A DNA stretch of 64,000 nucleotides from Pelagihabitans sp963760375 (GTDB lineage: Bacteria > Bacteroidota > Bacteroidia > Flavobacteriales > Flavobacteriaceae), in assembly GCA_963760375.1 (NCBI GenBank), contig CAVXCS010000001.1:474538-538537 (forward strand). The letters are read 5' to 3'. Made by a program: the position numbers and the translations under genes. Positions 41,118-51,082 of this stretch are shown piece after piece. Within the stretch, counting starts at the first letter, position 1. The number at the start of each line of letters is the position of its first letter. The notes beneath the pieces are model-generated. The model had not been told where the DNA came from, did not search any database, and saw only the letters and a list, made by a program, of their open reading frames with translations.

Positions 41118-43184
41118 ATGAAAATAAACCACCTAATTAACAGAGAAATATCATGGCTTTCATTTAATGAACGAGTGCTGCAAGAAGCTATGGATAAATC
41201 GGTTCCACTAGTTGAACGAATAAAATTTTTAGGAATATTCTCAAATAACAGAGATGAGTTTTTTAGAGTAAGGGTTGCCACCATTAAAAGAATGACCAAA
41301 ATGGGAATCAATGCTAAAAAATTAATTGGCGATAAACCTGAATTAATTCTAAAAAAAATAAATAAAAAAGTTGTTAAGCAACAAGCAATTTTTGACAATC
41401 TATATAACTCAATAAAAACCGAGTTAGAAAAAGAACATATTTATATTATCAATGAAAATCAACTAAAACCTAATCATTACAAGTTTGCTAAAGAATACTT
41501 TCAACAAAAAGTACTTCCAACTCTGGTGCCGGTAATGATTACAAATGAACTTGTCTTTCCATACTTAAAAGACAGGTCAATTTATTTAATCATTAAACTA
41601 ATTAATAAAAAAAGAAACAGTAAATCTAAGTACTCGTTATTAGAAATCCCAACAGACCTCATATCCCGATTTATCGTGCTTCCTTCTACTGATAATAATA
41701 GGTACGTTATTCTATTAGATGATTTAATTCGATTTTGTTTAGATGATATCTATTCTATTTTTGATTATGATACCGCAATATCATACACCATTAAGATTAC
41801 CAGAGATGCCGAATTAGACATAGAAGAAGATGTATCGGCAAGTATTACTGAAAAAATCTCTAAGAGTCTCAAAAAACGTAAAAAAGGAAGCCCTGTAAGA
41901 TTAGTTTACGACCAAGAAATAACACCGGAATTGTTAAAATTAGTAACACAAAAAATATCATTAAAAGAAGATGATAATTTAATTGCAGGTGGCAGATACC
42001 ATAATTTCAGGGATTTTATAAATTTTCCGCAGTTAAGAAACCAAACTCTTATTTATAAAAAACAAAATCCGGTTCCGCATCCTTTACTGGCCAAATCTAA
42101 AAGTGTTTTTAAAGTTGTAAAAAATAAAGATGTATTGATCACATACCCATACCAAACCTTTCATCATACTATTGATATGCTACGTGAAGCATCTATAGAT
42201 CCATTGGTAAAATCAATAAAAATAACCTTATACCGTGCATCTAAACATTCGAATGTGATAAATGCATTGATAAATGCTATTAAGAACGGTAAAAAAGTTA
42301 TTGCGGTAGTTGAATTACGTGCACGTTTTGATGAAGAAGCAAATATTGAGTGGGCTAATAAATTAAGAGAAGAAGGTGCTCAGGTAATTTATGGTGTCCC
42401 GAACTTAAAAGTGCATTCTAAAATTTGCTTAGTTACCAGACAAGAAGGCCGGTCCAAAGTGCTATACGCACAAATTAGCACTGGTAATTACAATGAGGAT
42501 ACGGCTCAAATTTATTCAGACCATAGCTTAATTACATCAAATAAAGATATCACATCTGAAATTGATAAGGTGTTTCATTTTTATTCAGACAACTTAAAAA
42601 TTGGTAAGTATAAGCATCTGGTTATTTCTCCTTTTTATATGCGAAACTATTTTTTAGAATTGATTAATAATGAAATAAAAAATGCACAAAATGGCATAAA
42701 CTCAAGCATCTTCTTAAAGCTAAATAGTTTAGTAGATCCTGAAATGATTAGCAAGTTGTATGAAGCAAGCGGGGCTGGAGTGCAAATAAAGTTGATAATA
42801 CGTGGAATATGTTGTTTAATACCCGGCATAAAAAATGTAAGTGAAAATATTGAAGCAATCAGTATTGTAGATAAGTACCTGGAGCATAGTCGCGTATTTG
42901 TTTTTCATGCAAACGGGGCAGAATTAATTTATATTTCTTCAGCAGATTGGATGCAACGAAATCTTGATCACCGTTCAGAAGTTGCTGTACCAATTTATGA
43001 TAAGGATATTAAAGCAGAACTAAAAACTTTTTTAGAAATGCAGTGGGCGGATAATACTAAAGCGCGCATTTTAACAGGCAGGCAAAAAAATAAATACAGA
43101 AAAACAAAATCTAAACGTAGAATAATATCTCAAAATAATTTATACCGTTACTTTTATAATCAAATTAAGCAAACAACTAATTAA
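41118..43184 (+). CDS. ppk1: Polyphosphate kinase 1 (left copy)
   Basis: 688 residues, intact. Makes polyphosphate from ATP. N-terminal domain INREISWLSFNERVLQEA and NNRDEFFRVRVATIKR, then the C-terminal catalytic part: FHHTIDMLREASIDP, LKVHSKICLVTR with the autophosphorylated His, TGNYNEDTAQIYSDHS, and LDHRSEVAVPIYD. Length and motif order are normal for PPK1. ATG at 41118 used; a GTG two codons earlier is possible. ppx follows 10 bp downstream, so synthesis and breakdown of polyphosphate are co-encoded. Confidence 0.95.
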   Translation: MKINHLINREISWLSFNERVLQEAMDKSVPLVERIKFLGIFSNNRDEFFRVRVATIKRMTKMGINAKKLIGDKPELILKKINKKVVKQQAIFDNLYNSIKTELEKEHIYIINENQLKPNHYKFAKEYFQQKVLPTLVPVMITNELVFPYLKDRSIYLIIKLINKKRNSKSKYSLLEIPTDLISRFIVLPSTDNNRYVILLDDLIRFCLDDIYSIFDYDTAISYTIKITRDAELDIEEDVSASITEKISKSLKKRKKGSPVRLVYDQEITPELLKLVTQKISLKEDDNLIAGGRYHNFRDFINFPQLRNQTLIYKKQNPVPHPLLAKSKSVFKVVKNKDVLITYPYQTFHHTIDMLREASIDPLVKSIKITLYRASKHSNVINALINAIKNGKKVIAVVELRARFDEEANIEWANKLREEGAQVIYGVPNLKVHSKICLVTRQEGRSKVLYAQISTGNYNEDTAQIYSDHSLITSNKDITSEIDKVFHFYSDNLKIGKYKHLVISPFYMRNYFLELINNEIKNAQNGINSSIFLKLNSLVDPEMISKLYEASGAGVQIKLIIRGICCLIPGIKNVSENIEAISIVDKYLEHSRVFVFHANGAELIYISSADWMQRNLDHRSEVAVPIYDKDIKAELKTFLEMQWADNTKARILTGRQKNKYRKTKSKRRIISQNNLYRYFYNQIKQTTN

Positions 43185-43194
43185 TAAATAACCA

Positions 43195-44144
43195 TTGAAT
43201 ATAGCAGCAATAGATATAGGTTCAAATGCCGTAAGGCTACTTCTTTGTAACGTAATTGAAACAAATGGTAAAACCATTATGACAAAAGCTGAATTATTAC
43301 GTGTTCCACTTCGTTTAGGAACTGACTCATTTAGCTTGGGTTATATATCCGATCAAAAAATTTCAAAATTGAATGATACACTCCAGGCGTTTAAATTACT
43401 AATGAAGGTAAATGATGTGGTTGATTTTAGAATTTGTGCAACATCAGCATTACGAGATGCCGAAAACAATGCTAAAATTGTTAAAACAATAAAAAAAAAT
43501 TCAGGATTAAACATTGAAATAATTGATGGCAAAACAGAAGCAAAAACAATTGTTTCTAACCGTATTGCTGAAAAAATGGACCATCGAAAGGCTTATCTAT
43601 ATATTGATGTAGGTGGTGGCAGTACGGAACTTACATTGTTCTCAAAAAATAAACCTGTGGCATCTAAATCATTTAACATTGGAACATTGAGAATGCTGAA
43701 CGATAGGGGTATCACAAAGTGAATGGGAAATAATTAGATGCGTGGCTGGAAACGCATTGCTCAAATCTGAAATCTTTATCTGCAATTGGCTCGGGTGGCA
43801 ACATCAATAAAATATAGAAAATGTCCGACTTACAATTAGGTGAACATTTGAGTGCTAAAAAACTAAAAGAAATGTACGAAGATTTTAGCAGAATGACATT
43901 AAATGATCGCATTCAAATATTGGGGTTAAAACCAGATAGAGCAGATGTTATTGTTCCGGCAGCGGAAATATTTTTAACCATCACTGAAAAAACAGATATT
44001 ACCCAAATTTTTGTACCTCAATTTGGTTTGTCTGATGGAATTGTACATGAGTTGTATGACAAAAACAAGAAAAAATATAAAACTCAATCAACGAATAATC
44101 CCTCTCACATTTATCCATTTACATGTAATCCAAATTATCGTTAA
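43195..44144 (+). CDS. ppx: Exopolyphosphatase, Ppx/GppA family (left copy, frameshifted)
   Basis: Degrades polyphosphate or pppGpp. ASKHA fold: AAIDIGSNAVRLLLC at the start, CATSALRDAEN, YIDVGGGSTELTLF, and IGSGGNINKI; then GLKPDRADVIVPAAEIF. About 300 residues, the short form. The start is TTG, where the right copy has ATG. Frame changes near 43720, 43745 and 43815. The frame runs past the expected stop: the right arm ends at TQST followed by TAA, while one base lost near 44093 lets this copy read on to 44144. Confidence 0.88.
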
Positions 44145-44153
44145 ATTGCCGTT

Positions 44154-45658
44154 ATGAACAGGGCCAAGTATTTTTTCATTTCTTTATTTTCAATTTATTA
44201 TCTATTAGGTTTAGGCTCATGCTCAATCCATTATTTATTCTAACCCGGAACATGATTTTGATGGATTTGAAAATGTAAAAATTGTTGGCCAGGATAAAGA
44301 CGGCATTTTTTTACTTCAAAGCAACTTTTCTTTAAGTCATGATAGGGAACGCATTGGATTTAGAACTAGAAAATATAAAGTATCCTACTTTACAATAAAA
44401 ATTACAAGCCATCTGGACAAAAAAAATTATTCCTCCTTTAAAAACAATGGGAGTTGAGCATGTTGAATTTATTAAAAACAAAATGCTTACGGTTATTTGC
44501 CAATTAAGGGTGTGGCGATTTAAACTTCACACTTAATTGGATAAACTCAAATGAACGCAACAACCCGAAAAAGTATCAGATGGAAAATCTGTTGTTTTTG
44601 ATTTTGATAAATCTAGCGGCTTTAGCAAACCCAAGTTTATTCTAAGCAAAAACCAACAAAATTTTGCTTTTGTATTAACAGAAAGTAATAGCAATAATGA
44701 GCAAGTACTGCACTATGCTGTGTTAGATTTAGACTTGAATATAGTAAAGCAAAACAAAATTAAAATTGCTGATAAAGAAAACCGTTTAATAATTCATGAA
44801 TATGCATTATCTAACAATGGTGATTTAATGGCACTAGCAGATAAGTATAAAAAGAAAAACCGGAAGGAAGAAAACCGCAGCGATTCGTATACCATATTAT
44901 CTATAGCAGCAAATAAAAATACTCTGAACATTAAAGAGGTTTCTATAGAAGACAGAACAATAGTAAAACCTAGAATTAAATTTGACCCGGTATTAAAAAA
45001 AGGGGTATTGGTTTGTTTGTATTACAATCCTGATTTAATTACACAATCTGGCATTTATTATGCGCAACTTAATTTAGAAACCAATGAATTTGAAAACGCT
45101 AAAAAAGTATTTCTAAATAATAATTTACATGTAAAATTAATTAGTAGCGAATATGATAATGACATCAGAGGGTTGAGTGATTACATAATACATGACGTTA
45201 TACTGCGAAGTGATGGCGGTGCAGTAATCATTGCAGAAGCTGCATATGAAACTGAATACTCTTATTACGATTATTTTACTCAATCTTACACAAGAAGAAC
45301 AGAGTATTTCTTTGCAAACATATTTCTAGCATCCATAAACGCAGATGGTACATTGGATTGGTATAATGTAATTAAGAAAAGTCAATTTTCCAGAGATGAT
45401 GGCGGGGCCTATTCATCATTTGTTCAAATGATAACTTCCCAGGAAATTTTAATGCTTTTAAACACAGAAATGAATCGCAATAATGAAGTAATGGCCTACG
45501 GCATTAATAATAGCGGTGAAGAATATCAAAAACTGCTTTTAGAATCAAAAGAACATGTGTTGCTGATGCCAACCGCTGGCAAGCAAATAACCTCCTCTTC
45601 TATTGTAATACCTGTGCTGGTTAAGAAAAAACTTGCCCTGGCTAAATTTGAATTTTAA
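44154..45658 (+). CDS. Secreted protein of unknown function, about 500 aa (left copy, 5' half frameshifted)
   Basis: Homologue of the intact 499-residue frame at 51083-52582. N-terminus MNRAKYFFISLFSIYYLL is a signal peptide; the following 180 residues are broken by indels near 44232, 44400, 44500 and 44580. From 44720 the frame is clean and contains AEAAYETEYSYYDYFTQSYTRRTEY and LASINADGTLDWYNVIKKSQ. No family recognised; repeated beta-strand-like segments suggest a propeller-like fold, which is a guess. Confidence 0.7.
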
Positions 45659-45668
45659 TCAGATAACA

Positions 45669-46479
45669 TTGGCACACGGCAAACTATATATTATCACTCA
45701 TTATTTTTTGTATTTACTAAACGCTGAATCCTGGCGTACGGTACAATCTCCATTTAATTTTAAACTGGCAAAAACCATAGCGAATGACAATATGGAAGAT
45801 GCGTTTAAACCCATAGAAAAAATTAGAAAAGGACTATTGAAAAACAGTAAAGAAATTAATGTTACCGACTTTGGCAAAGTGGCCATAAAAGCGAAAATAA
45901 AATAAACGTAAAATTGCTTCCGGATCACTGAAATCTAAAAAATACGCACGCCTACTCTACCGGTTAGTTAAGTTAATTAACCCAACTCATATTTTAGAAC
46001 TAGGTACCTCTTTTGGAATGAGCACTGCTTACATGTCTATTGCCAGCCCAAAAGCTAAAGTAGTTACCATTGAAGGCAGTGAAGCCATTTCAAAAATTGC
46101 ACATGAAAATTTTACATCGCTTGACTTAGAAAATATTCATTTGGTTACCGGTAGTTTTGAAAATACTTTATCTTCCACCCTAAACTATATGCCGCAACTG
46201 GATTTTGTATTTATTGATGGACATCATCAAAAAGAGGCAACCATAAAATATTTTGAAATGTGCTTAACCAAATCGCACACTAAAACCGTTTTTATTTTTG
46301 ATGACATTAACTGGAGTGAAGAAATGAAAAGTGCATGGAATATTCTAAAAAATCACAAACAAAGCACATTAACATTTGATTTGTTTATGATGGGGTTGCT
46401 CTTTGTTAATCCGGGCTTAAGCAAGCAAAACATGAATTTTACGGTATTAAAGAGAAGAATTAAAACACTTTTGCATTAA
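45669..46479 (+). CDS. Class I SAM-dependent methyltransferase (left copy, one frameshift)
   Basis: About 269 residues. After an N-terminal helical region (NAESWRTVQSPFNFKLA) comes a Rossmann fold: HILELGTSFGMSTAYMS (SAM-binding), VVTIEGSEAISKIA, LDFVFIDGHHQKEATIKYF and FIFDDINWSEEMKSAW. The layout is like O-methyltransferases of the family 3 type, but the substrate is unknown. Starts at TTG 45669 with the right copy using ATG. A frame change lies near 45900. It is 10 bp after the 500-aa gene. Confidence 0.82.
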
Positions 46480-46517
46480 TTAGGTTTGTATTTTAGAGCT
46501 ACCAGTATATAGATTAA

Positions 46518-47226
46518 ATGGAAAAAGAAAAAATAATCGAACTTAATAATATTGAACGTTTGTACCGTATTGGTGCAGAAAAAATATATGCTTTAAGATC
46601 TATCACAACAGACATTTACCAAAATGAATACGTTGCATTGATGGGACCATCCGGTTCCGGTAAATCTACTTTAATGAATATTATAGGTTGTTTAGATACT
46701 CCAACTAAAGGTTCTTATATTTTAAATAATGTAGATGTAAGCAGAATGAAAGATGATGAATTAGCAGGTATTCGAAACAAAGAAATAGGATTTATTTTCC
46801 AAACATTTAATTTACTACCAAGAAGTACTGCCTTGGATAATGTTGCACTGCCATTAATTTATGCGGGTATTTCAAAAGAAGACAGAATTGAACGTGCAAC
46901 AGAAACCTTAGTTAATGTTGGCTTAGCAGACAGAATTAATCATAAACCAAATGAATTATCGGGTGGGCAAAGACAAAGAGTTGCTGTAGCCAGAGCTTTG
47001 GTAAATAAGCCTTCTATCATATTAGCAGATGAACCAACCGGTAATTTAGATTCTAAAACATCGATTGAAATTATGGGCTTGTTTGAAGACATTCACAAAA
47101 TGGGCAATACCATTATTATTGTAACGCACGAAGAAGATATTGCACAAGCATGCACATCGAATTATTAGACTAAGAGATGGATTAATTGATTCGGATGAAA
47201 TCAATCAATACTATTACCACTGTTAA
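46518..47226 (+). CDS. LolD/MacB-type ABC transporter ATP-binding protein (left copy, 3' frameshift)
   Basis: About 235 residues. Walker A GPSGSGKSTLMNIIGCLD, Q loop FIFQTFNLLPR, signature LSGGQRQRVAVARAL, Walker B IILADEPTGNLD and switch His in IIIVTHEED. MacB/LolD-like ATPases power export or lipoprotein release with an FtsX-type permease, which is not in the window. A frame change near 47150 removes the last 25 residues as read; the corrected end is 47226. Confidence 0.9.
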
Positions 47227-47247
47227 TAGTTTGCACAGCACTTAATC

Positions 47248-47803
47248 ATGACATTGAAAATTTATACCAAAACCGGTGACAAAGGAAATACTTCTTTAAT
47301 AGGAGGTACGCGCGTACCGAAACATCACATAAGAATTGAATCTTATGGTACGGTAGATGAGTTAAATTCCCTTATCGGTTTGCTCAATGATCAGGATATT
47401 GCTAAAAATGTTAAATCCTTTTTATTAGAAGTTCAAGACAGATTATTTACCATTGGCTCTAGCCTTGCTTCTGACCCTGAAAAGGCTAAAATGAAAATAC
47501 CTGACTTACTGGAAAGCGATGTAAAAGCTTTGGAAAGCCAAATTGATGACATGCAAAATGCACTTCCTGTCATGAAATCATTTATTCTGCCAGGGGGCCA
47601 TACCATTGTGTCATACTGCCATATTGCACGTTGTGTTTGCCGTAGAGCAGAAAGGCATGTTACTCATTTATCTGAAAATGAGGAAGTTAATGAATTAGTC
47701 CTTATTTATCTTAATCGCCTTTCGGATTACCTGTTCGTACTTGGCCCGAAAATTGGGACAAGATCTGAAAATTGAAGAAATACCCTGGAAACCAAGGATT
47801 TAA
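47248..47803 (+). CDS. PduO-type corrinoid adenosyltransferase (left copy, one frameshift)
   Basis: About 184 residues. Transfers the adenosyl group of ATP to cob(I)alamin for B12-dependent enzymes. KIYTKTGDKGNTSLIGG is the ATP-binding start; SYGTVDELNSLIG, FILPGGH, CRRAERHVTHL and YLNRLSDYLFVLAR complete the family set. A frame change near 47745 changes the last residues. The first 120 bases differ between arms, the rest is identical. Confidence 0.92.
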
Positions 47804-47930
47804 ATGCTATAAATAAGTGTGAAAAAATACTTGCTTTTTCACGATAGATTTATATATTTTTGCACGCCTTTTGTAGTATTCACTTCGAAAGACATTTTTA
47901 AACAGATAATTGATTAAATAGAAGAAGTAT

Positions 47931-48102
47931 ATGTATTGGACGTTAGAATTAGCTCAGCATTTAGAAGATGCACCATGGCCTGCAACTAAAGATGAATTGA
48001 TAGATTTCAGTATTCGCTCAGGAGCACCATTAGAAGTAATTGAAAATTTACAGGAATTAGAAGAGGAAGTAGATACTTTTGAAAGCATTGAAGAAATATG
48101 GC
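47931..48102 (+). CDS. DUF2795-type small protein, 3' end cut (left copy)
   Basis: The readable part, about 57 residues, begins MYWTLELAQHLEDAPWPATK and continues through SGAPLEVIENLQEL to FESIEEIWP, the pattern of a short acidic Bacteroidota protein family (about 70 residues). The expected C-terminal acidic tail is missing: the frame runs directly into soxB-derived DNA in the opposite orientation. The same join exists in the right arm. Function unknown. Confidence 0.7.
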
Positions 48103-48384
48103 CTGGTTTTTCATTGCGCGCTTCAACGATTTTCTCATCATACTTGGTGCTGCGCATCTGTGATAAATAGGCTTCCATTTCTTTGTCAGCGGTTAACCAA
48201 TTAGTGATTACAGGTTTCATATTGTAATGCATATTGGTTTTACCATCGGCTATGTCAAAGTCCATAATGCCAACAAATTTACCGTTAGAACCAGCATTTG
48301 TTACGAGTGTGTTATTGCCGCCTTTACTCTTGACTTCAAGTGGTTTTGGCATGCCATCATGTGTATGACCACCAAATATTGCAT
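48103..48384 (-). pseudogene. soxB: soxB fragment (left copy)
   Basis: About 93 residues of a SoxB-type thiosulfohydrolase (metallophosphoesterase / 5'-nucleotidase fold): DAIFGGHTHDGMPKP with the family GHTHD metal site, LVTNAGSNGKFVGIMDFD, and WLTADKEMEAYLSQMR. Intact SoxB has about 550 residues, so both ends are missing: it begins at the palindrome apex and stops where DUF2795-type sequence begins. No other sox gene is in the window. Confidence 0.7.
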
Positions 48385-48409
48385 GATGCAATATTTGGTG
48401 GTCATACAC
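48361..48409. repeat. Palindrome apex: 24-bp perfect arms, 1-base spacer
   Basis: Bases 48361-48384 are the exact reverse complement of 48386-48409, with a single G at 48385 between. The symmetry continues outward with scattered indels. The turn falls inside soxB coding sequence, at the first base of the codon run that reads DAIFGGHTHD. Confidence 0.97.
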
Positions 48410-48650
48410 ATGATGGGCGTGCCAAAACCACTTGAAGTCAAGAGTAAAGGCGGCAATAACACACTCGTAACAAATGCTGGTTCTAACAAATGGTAAATTT
48501 GTTGGCATTATGGACTTTGACATAGCCGATGGTAAAACCAATATGCATTACAATATGAAACCTGTAATCACTAATTGGTTAACCGCTGACAAAGAAATGG
48601 AAGCCTATTTATCACAGATGCGCAGCACCAAGTATGATGAGAAAATCGTT
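48386..48650 (+). pseudogene. soxB: soxB fragment (right copy)
   Basis: Same fragment as on the left, on the opposite strand, with small indels (for example near 48415 and 48493) typical of read error. It lacks about 19 bp at its junction with the DUF2795-type gene that the left copy keeps. Confidence 0.7.
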
Positions 48651-48651
48651 G

Positions 48652-48822
48652 AACAGCCATATTTCTTCAATGCTTTCAAAAGTATCTACTTCCTCTTCTA
48701 ATTCCTGTAAATTTTCAATTACTTCTAATGGTGCTCCTAAGACAATACTGAAATCTATCAATTCATCTTTGGTTGCAGGCCATGATCTCTAAATGCTGAG
48801 CTAATTCTAACGTCCAATACAT
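48652..48822 (-). CDS. DUF2795-type small protein, 3' end cut (right copy)
   Basis: Same product as at 47931, ending at the soxB join. Differences from the left copy are few and of indel or cluster type (for example near 48785 and 48735), not spread synonymous changes, as expected if both arms near the apex come from one molecule. Confidence 0.65.
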
Positions 48823-48948
48823 ATACTTCTTCTATTTAATCAATTATCTGTTTAAAAATGTCTTTCGAAGTGAATACTACAAAAGGCGTGCAAAAATATA
48901 TAAATCTATCGTGAAAAAGCAAGTATTTTTTCACACTTATTTATAGAT

Positions 48949-49500
48949 TTAAATCCTTTGCCAGGGTATTTCTTCAATTTTTAGATCCTGTCCCAATTTT
49001 CGGGCCAAGACGAACAGGTAATCCGAAAGGCGATTAAGATATTTTATGACTAATTCATTAACTTCCTCATTTTCAGATAAATGAGTAACATGCCTTTCTG
49101 CTCTACGGCAAACACAACGTGCAATATGGCAATATGACACAAAGGTATGGCCCCCTGGCAGAATAAATGATTTCATGACAGGAAGTGCTTTTTGCATGTC
49201 ATCAATTTGGCTTTCCAAAGCTTTTACATCGCTTTCCAGCAAGTCAGGTATTTTCATTTTAGCCTTTTCAGGGTCAGAAGCAAGGCTAGAGCCAATGGTA
49301 AATAATCTGTCTTGAACTTCTAATAAAAAGGATTTAACATTTTTAGCAATATCCTGATCATTGAGCAAACCGATAAAGGAGTTTAGCTCATCAACCGTTC
49401 CATAAGATTCAATTCTTAAGTGATGTTTCGGAACGCGAGTACCTCCAATTAAAGAAGTATTTCCTTTGTCACCTGTTTTGGTATAAATTTTCAAGGTCAT
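48949..49500 (-). CDS. PduO-type corrinoid adenosyltransferase (right copy)
   Basis: 183 residues, intact, ending KLGQDLKIEEIPWQRI. All motifs of the left copy are present. Identical to the left over the 3' two thirds, with substitutions only in the first 130 or so bases, mostly synonymous. Its ATG overlaps the stop of the upstream ABC gene as read (ATGA). Confidence 0.92.
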   Translation of the reverse strand: MTLKIYTKTGDKGNTSLIGGTRVPKHHLRIESYGTVDELNSFIGLLNDQDIAKNVKSFLLEVQDRLFTIGSSLASDPEKAKMKIPDLLESDVKALESQIDDMQKALPVMKSFILPGGHTFVSYCHIARCVCRRAERHVTHLSENEEVNELVIKYLNRLSDYLFVLARKLGQDLKIEEIPWQRI

Positions 49501-50228
49501 GATTTAAGTGCTGTGCAAACTGTTAACAGTGGTGATAGTTTATTTATTTCATCCGAATCAATTAATCCATCTTTTAGTCTTATGATTCGATGTGCATATA
49601 GTGCAATATCTTCTTCGTGCGTTACAATAATAATGGTGTTGCCCATTTTGTGTATATCTTCAAACAAGCCCATTATTTCATTAGAAGTTTTTGAATCGAA
49701 TTTCCGGTTGGTTCATCCGCTAATATGATAGAAGGCTTATTTACCAGAGCTCTGGCTACTGCAACTCTTTGTCTGTTGCCCACCCGATAATTCATTTGGT
49801 TTATGATTAATTCTATCTGCTAAGCCAACATTAGATAAGGTTTCTGTTGCGCGTTCAGTTCTGTCTTCTTTTGAAATACCCGCATAAATTAATGGCAGTG
49901 GAACATTATCCAAGGCTGTACTTCTTGGTAGTAAATTAAATGTTTGGAAAATAAATCCTATTTCTTTGTTTCGAATACCTGCTAATTCATCATCTTTCAT
50001 TCTACTTACATCTACATTATTTAAAATATAAGAACCTTTAGTTGGAGTATCTAAACAGCCTATAATATTCATAAGAGTTGATTTTCCTGAACCTGATGGT
50101 CCCATTAATGCAACGTATTCATTTTGGTAAATGTTGGTTGTTATACTTCTTAAAGCATATATTTTTTCTGCACCAATAGTGTACAAACGCTCAATGTCAT
50201 TAAGTTCGATGATTTTTTCTTTTTCCAT
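49497..50228 (-). CDS. LolD/MacB-type ABC ATP-binding protein (right copy, frameshifted)
   Basis: Walker A, Q loop and start are intact; a frame change sits in the signature after LSGGQ near 49780, and another near 49700 in the Walker B/D-loop. Downstream, IIIVTHEEDIA and AHRIIRLKDGLIDSDEIN are readable. About 93 percent identical to the left copy in DNA. Confidence 0.85.
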
Positions 50229-50271
50229 TTAATCTATATATGGTAGCTCTAAAATACAAAGCTAATTAATG

Positions 50272-51074
50272 CTAAAATGTTTTAATTCTTCTCTTTAATA
50301 CCTTAAAATTATGTTTTGTTTACTTAAGCCCGGATTAACAAAGAGTAACCCCATCATAAACAAATCAAATGTTAATGTGGTTTGTTTGTGATTTTTTAGC
50401 TCATTCCAGGCACTTTTCATTTCATCACTCCAGTTTATATCATCAAAAATAAAAACAGTGTTAGAATGTGATTTGGTTAAACACTGCTCAAAATAATTAA
50501 TGGTTGCTTTTTTTTGATGGTGTCCATCAATAAAAACAATATCAAGTAGGGTAACATAATTTAAGGTTGATGTTAACGTATTTTCAAAACTGCCTATTAC
50601 CTGATGAATGTTTTTTAAGTCTAAAAGATTAAACCCTTCCTGTGCTATTTTAGCTATGCTTTCACTACCTTCTATGGTAATTACTTTTGCTTCTTTATTT
50701 GCGATTGCCATATACGCAGAGCTAATTCCAAATGAAGTACCAAGTTCTAAAATATTAGATGCATTTGTTAGTTTAACTAAACGATAAAGCAGGCGTGCAT
50801 ATTTTTTTGATTTCAGTGATTTTTTTGCAATTACGTTTATTTTATTTTCAGATTTTATGGCCCCTTTACCAAAATCAATAACGTTGATGGAAGACTTGTT
50901 TTTCAGTAGTGTTTTTCTTCTTTTTTCAATGGGTTTAAAATCTTTTAGAATTTCATCATCGCAAATTGTTTGTGCAACTTTATAATTAAATGGTGATTGA
51001 ACCGTACGCCACGAGTCTGCATTAAGATAATACTGAAAGTAATGAAAGGCGATATGAAACTTACTGTATGGCAA
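50272..51074 (-). CDS. Class I SAM-dependent methyltransferase (right copy, 3' frameshift)
   Basis: ATG start at 51074 (MPYSKFHIAFHYFQYYL). SAM site ILELGTSFGISSAYM and acidic VVFIDGHHQ-type segment intact. A T-run indel near 50305 ends the frame early; the left copy shows the true C-terminus (VLKRRIKT). Clean across the point where the left copy breaks. Confidence 0.82.
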
Positions 51075-51082
51075 TTTTAAAA

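Larger units (their letters stand above)
31675..48384 (+). repeat. Left arm of giant inverted repeat
   Basis: Every gene from the TRL-like protein to the soxB fragment reappears in reverse order and orientation between 48386 and the end of the window. The left start is approximate; homology can be followed to the last base of the window on the right, so the true arms are longer than 16 kb on that side. Divergence varies from none (near the apex and in the zinc-ribbon gene) to about half of the residues (second lipoprotein). The right copy lacks 1,051 bp that the left has at 33346-34396. Confidence 0.9.

Noticed and set aside
48227..48701. Several open frames crossing the palindrome apex (for example 47954-48541 minus and 48474-48701 plus)
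   Set aside because: They are frames running through antisense soxB, the apex and the DUF2795-type gene. Only the soxB-sense part has family similarity.
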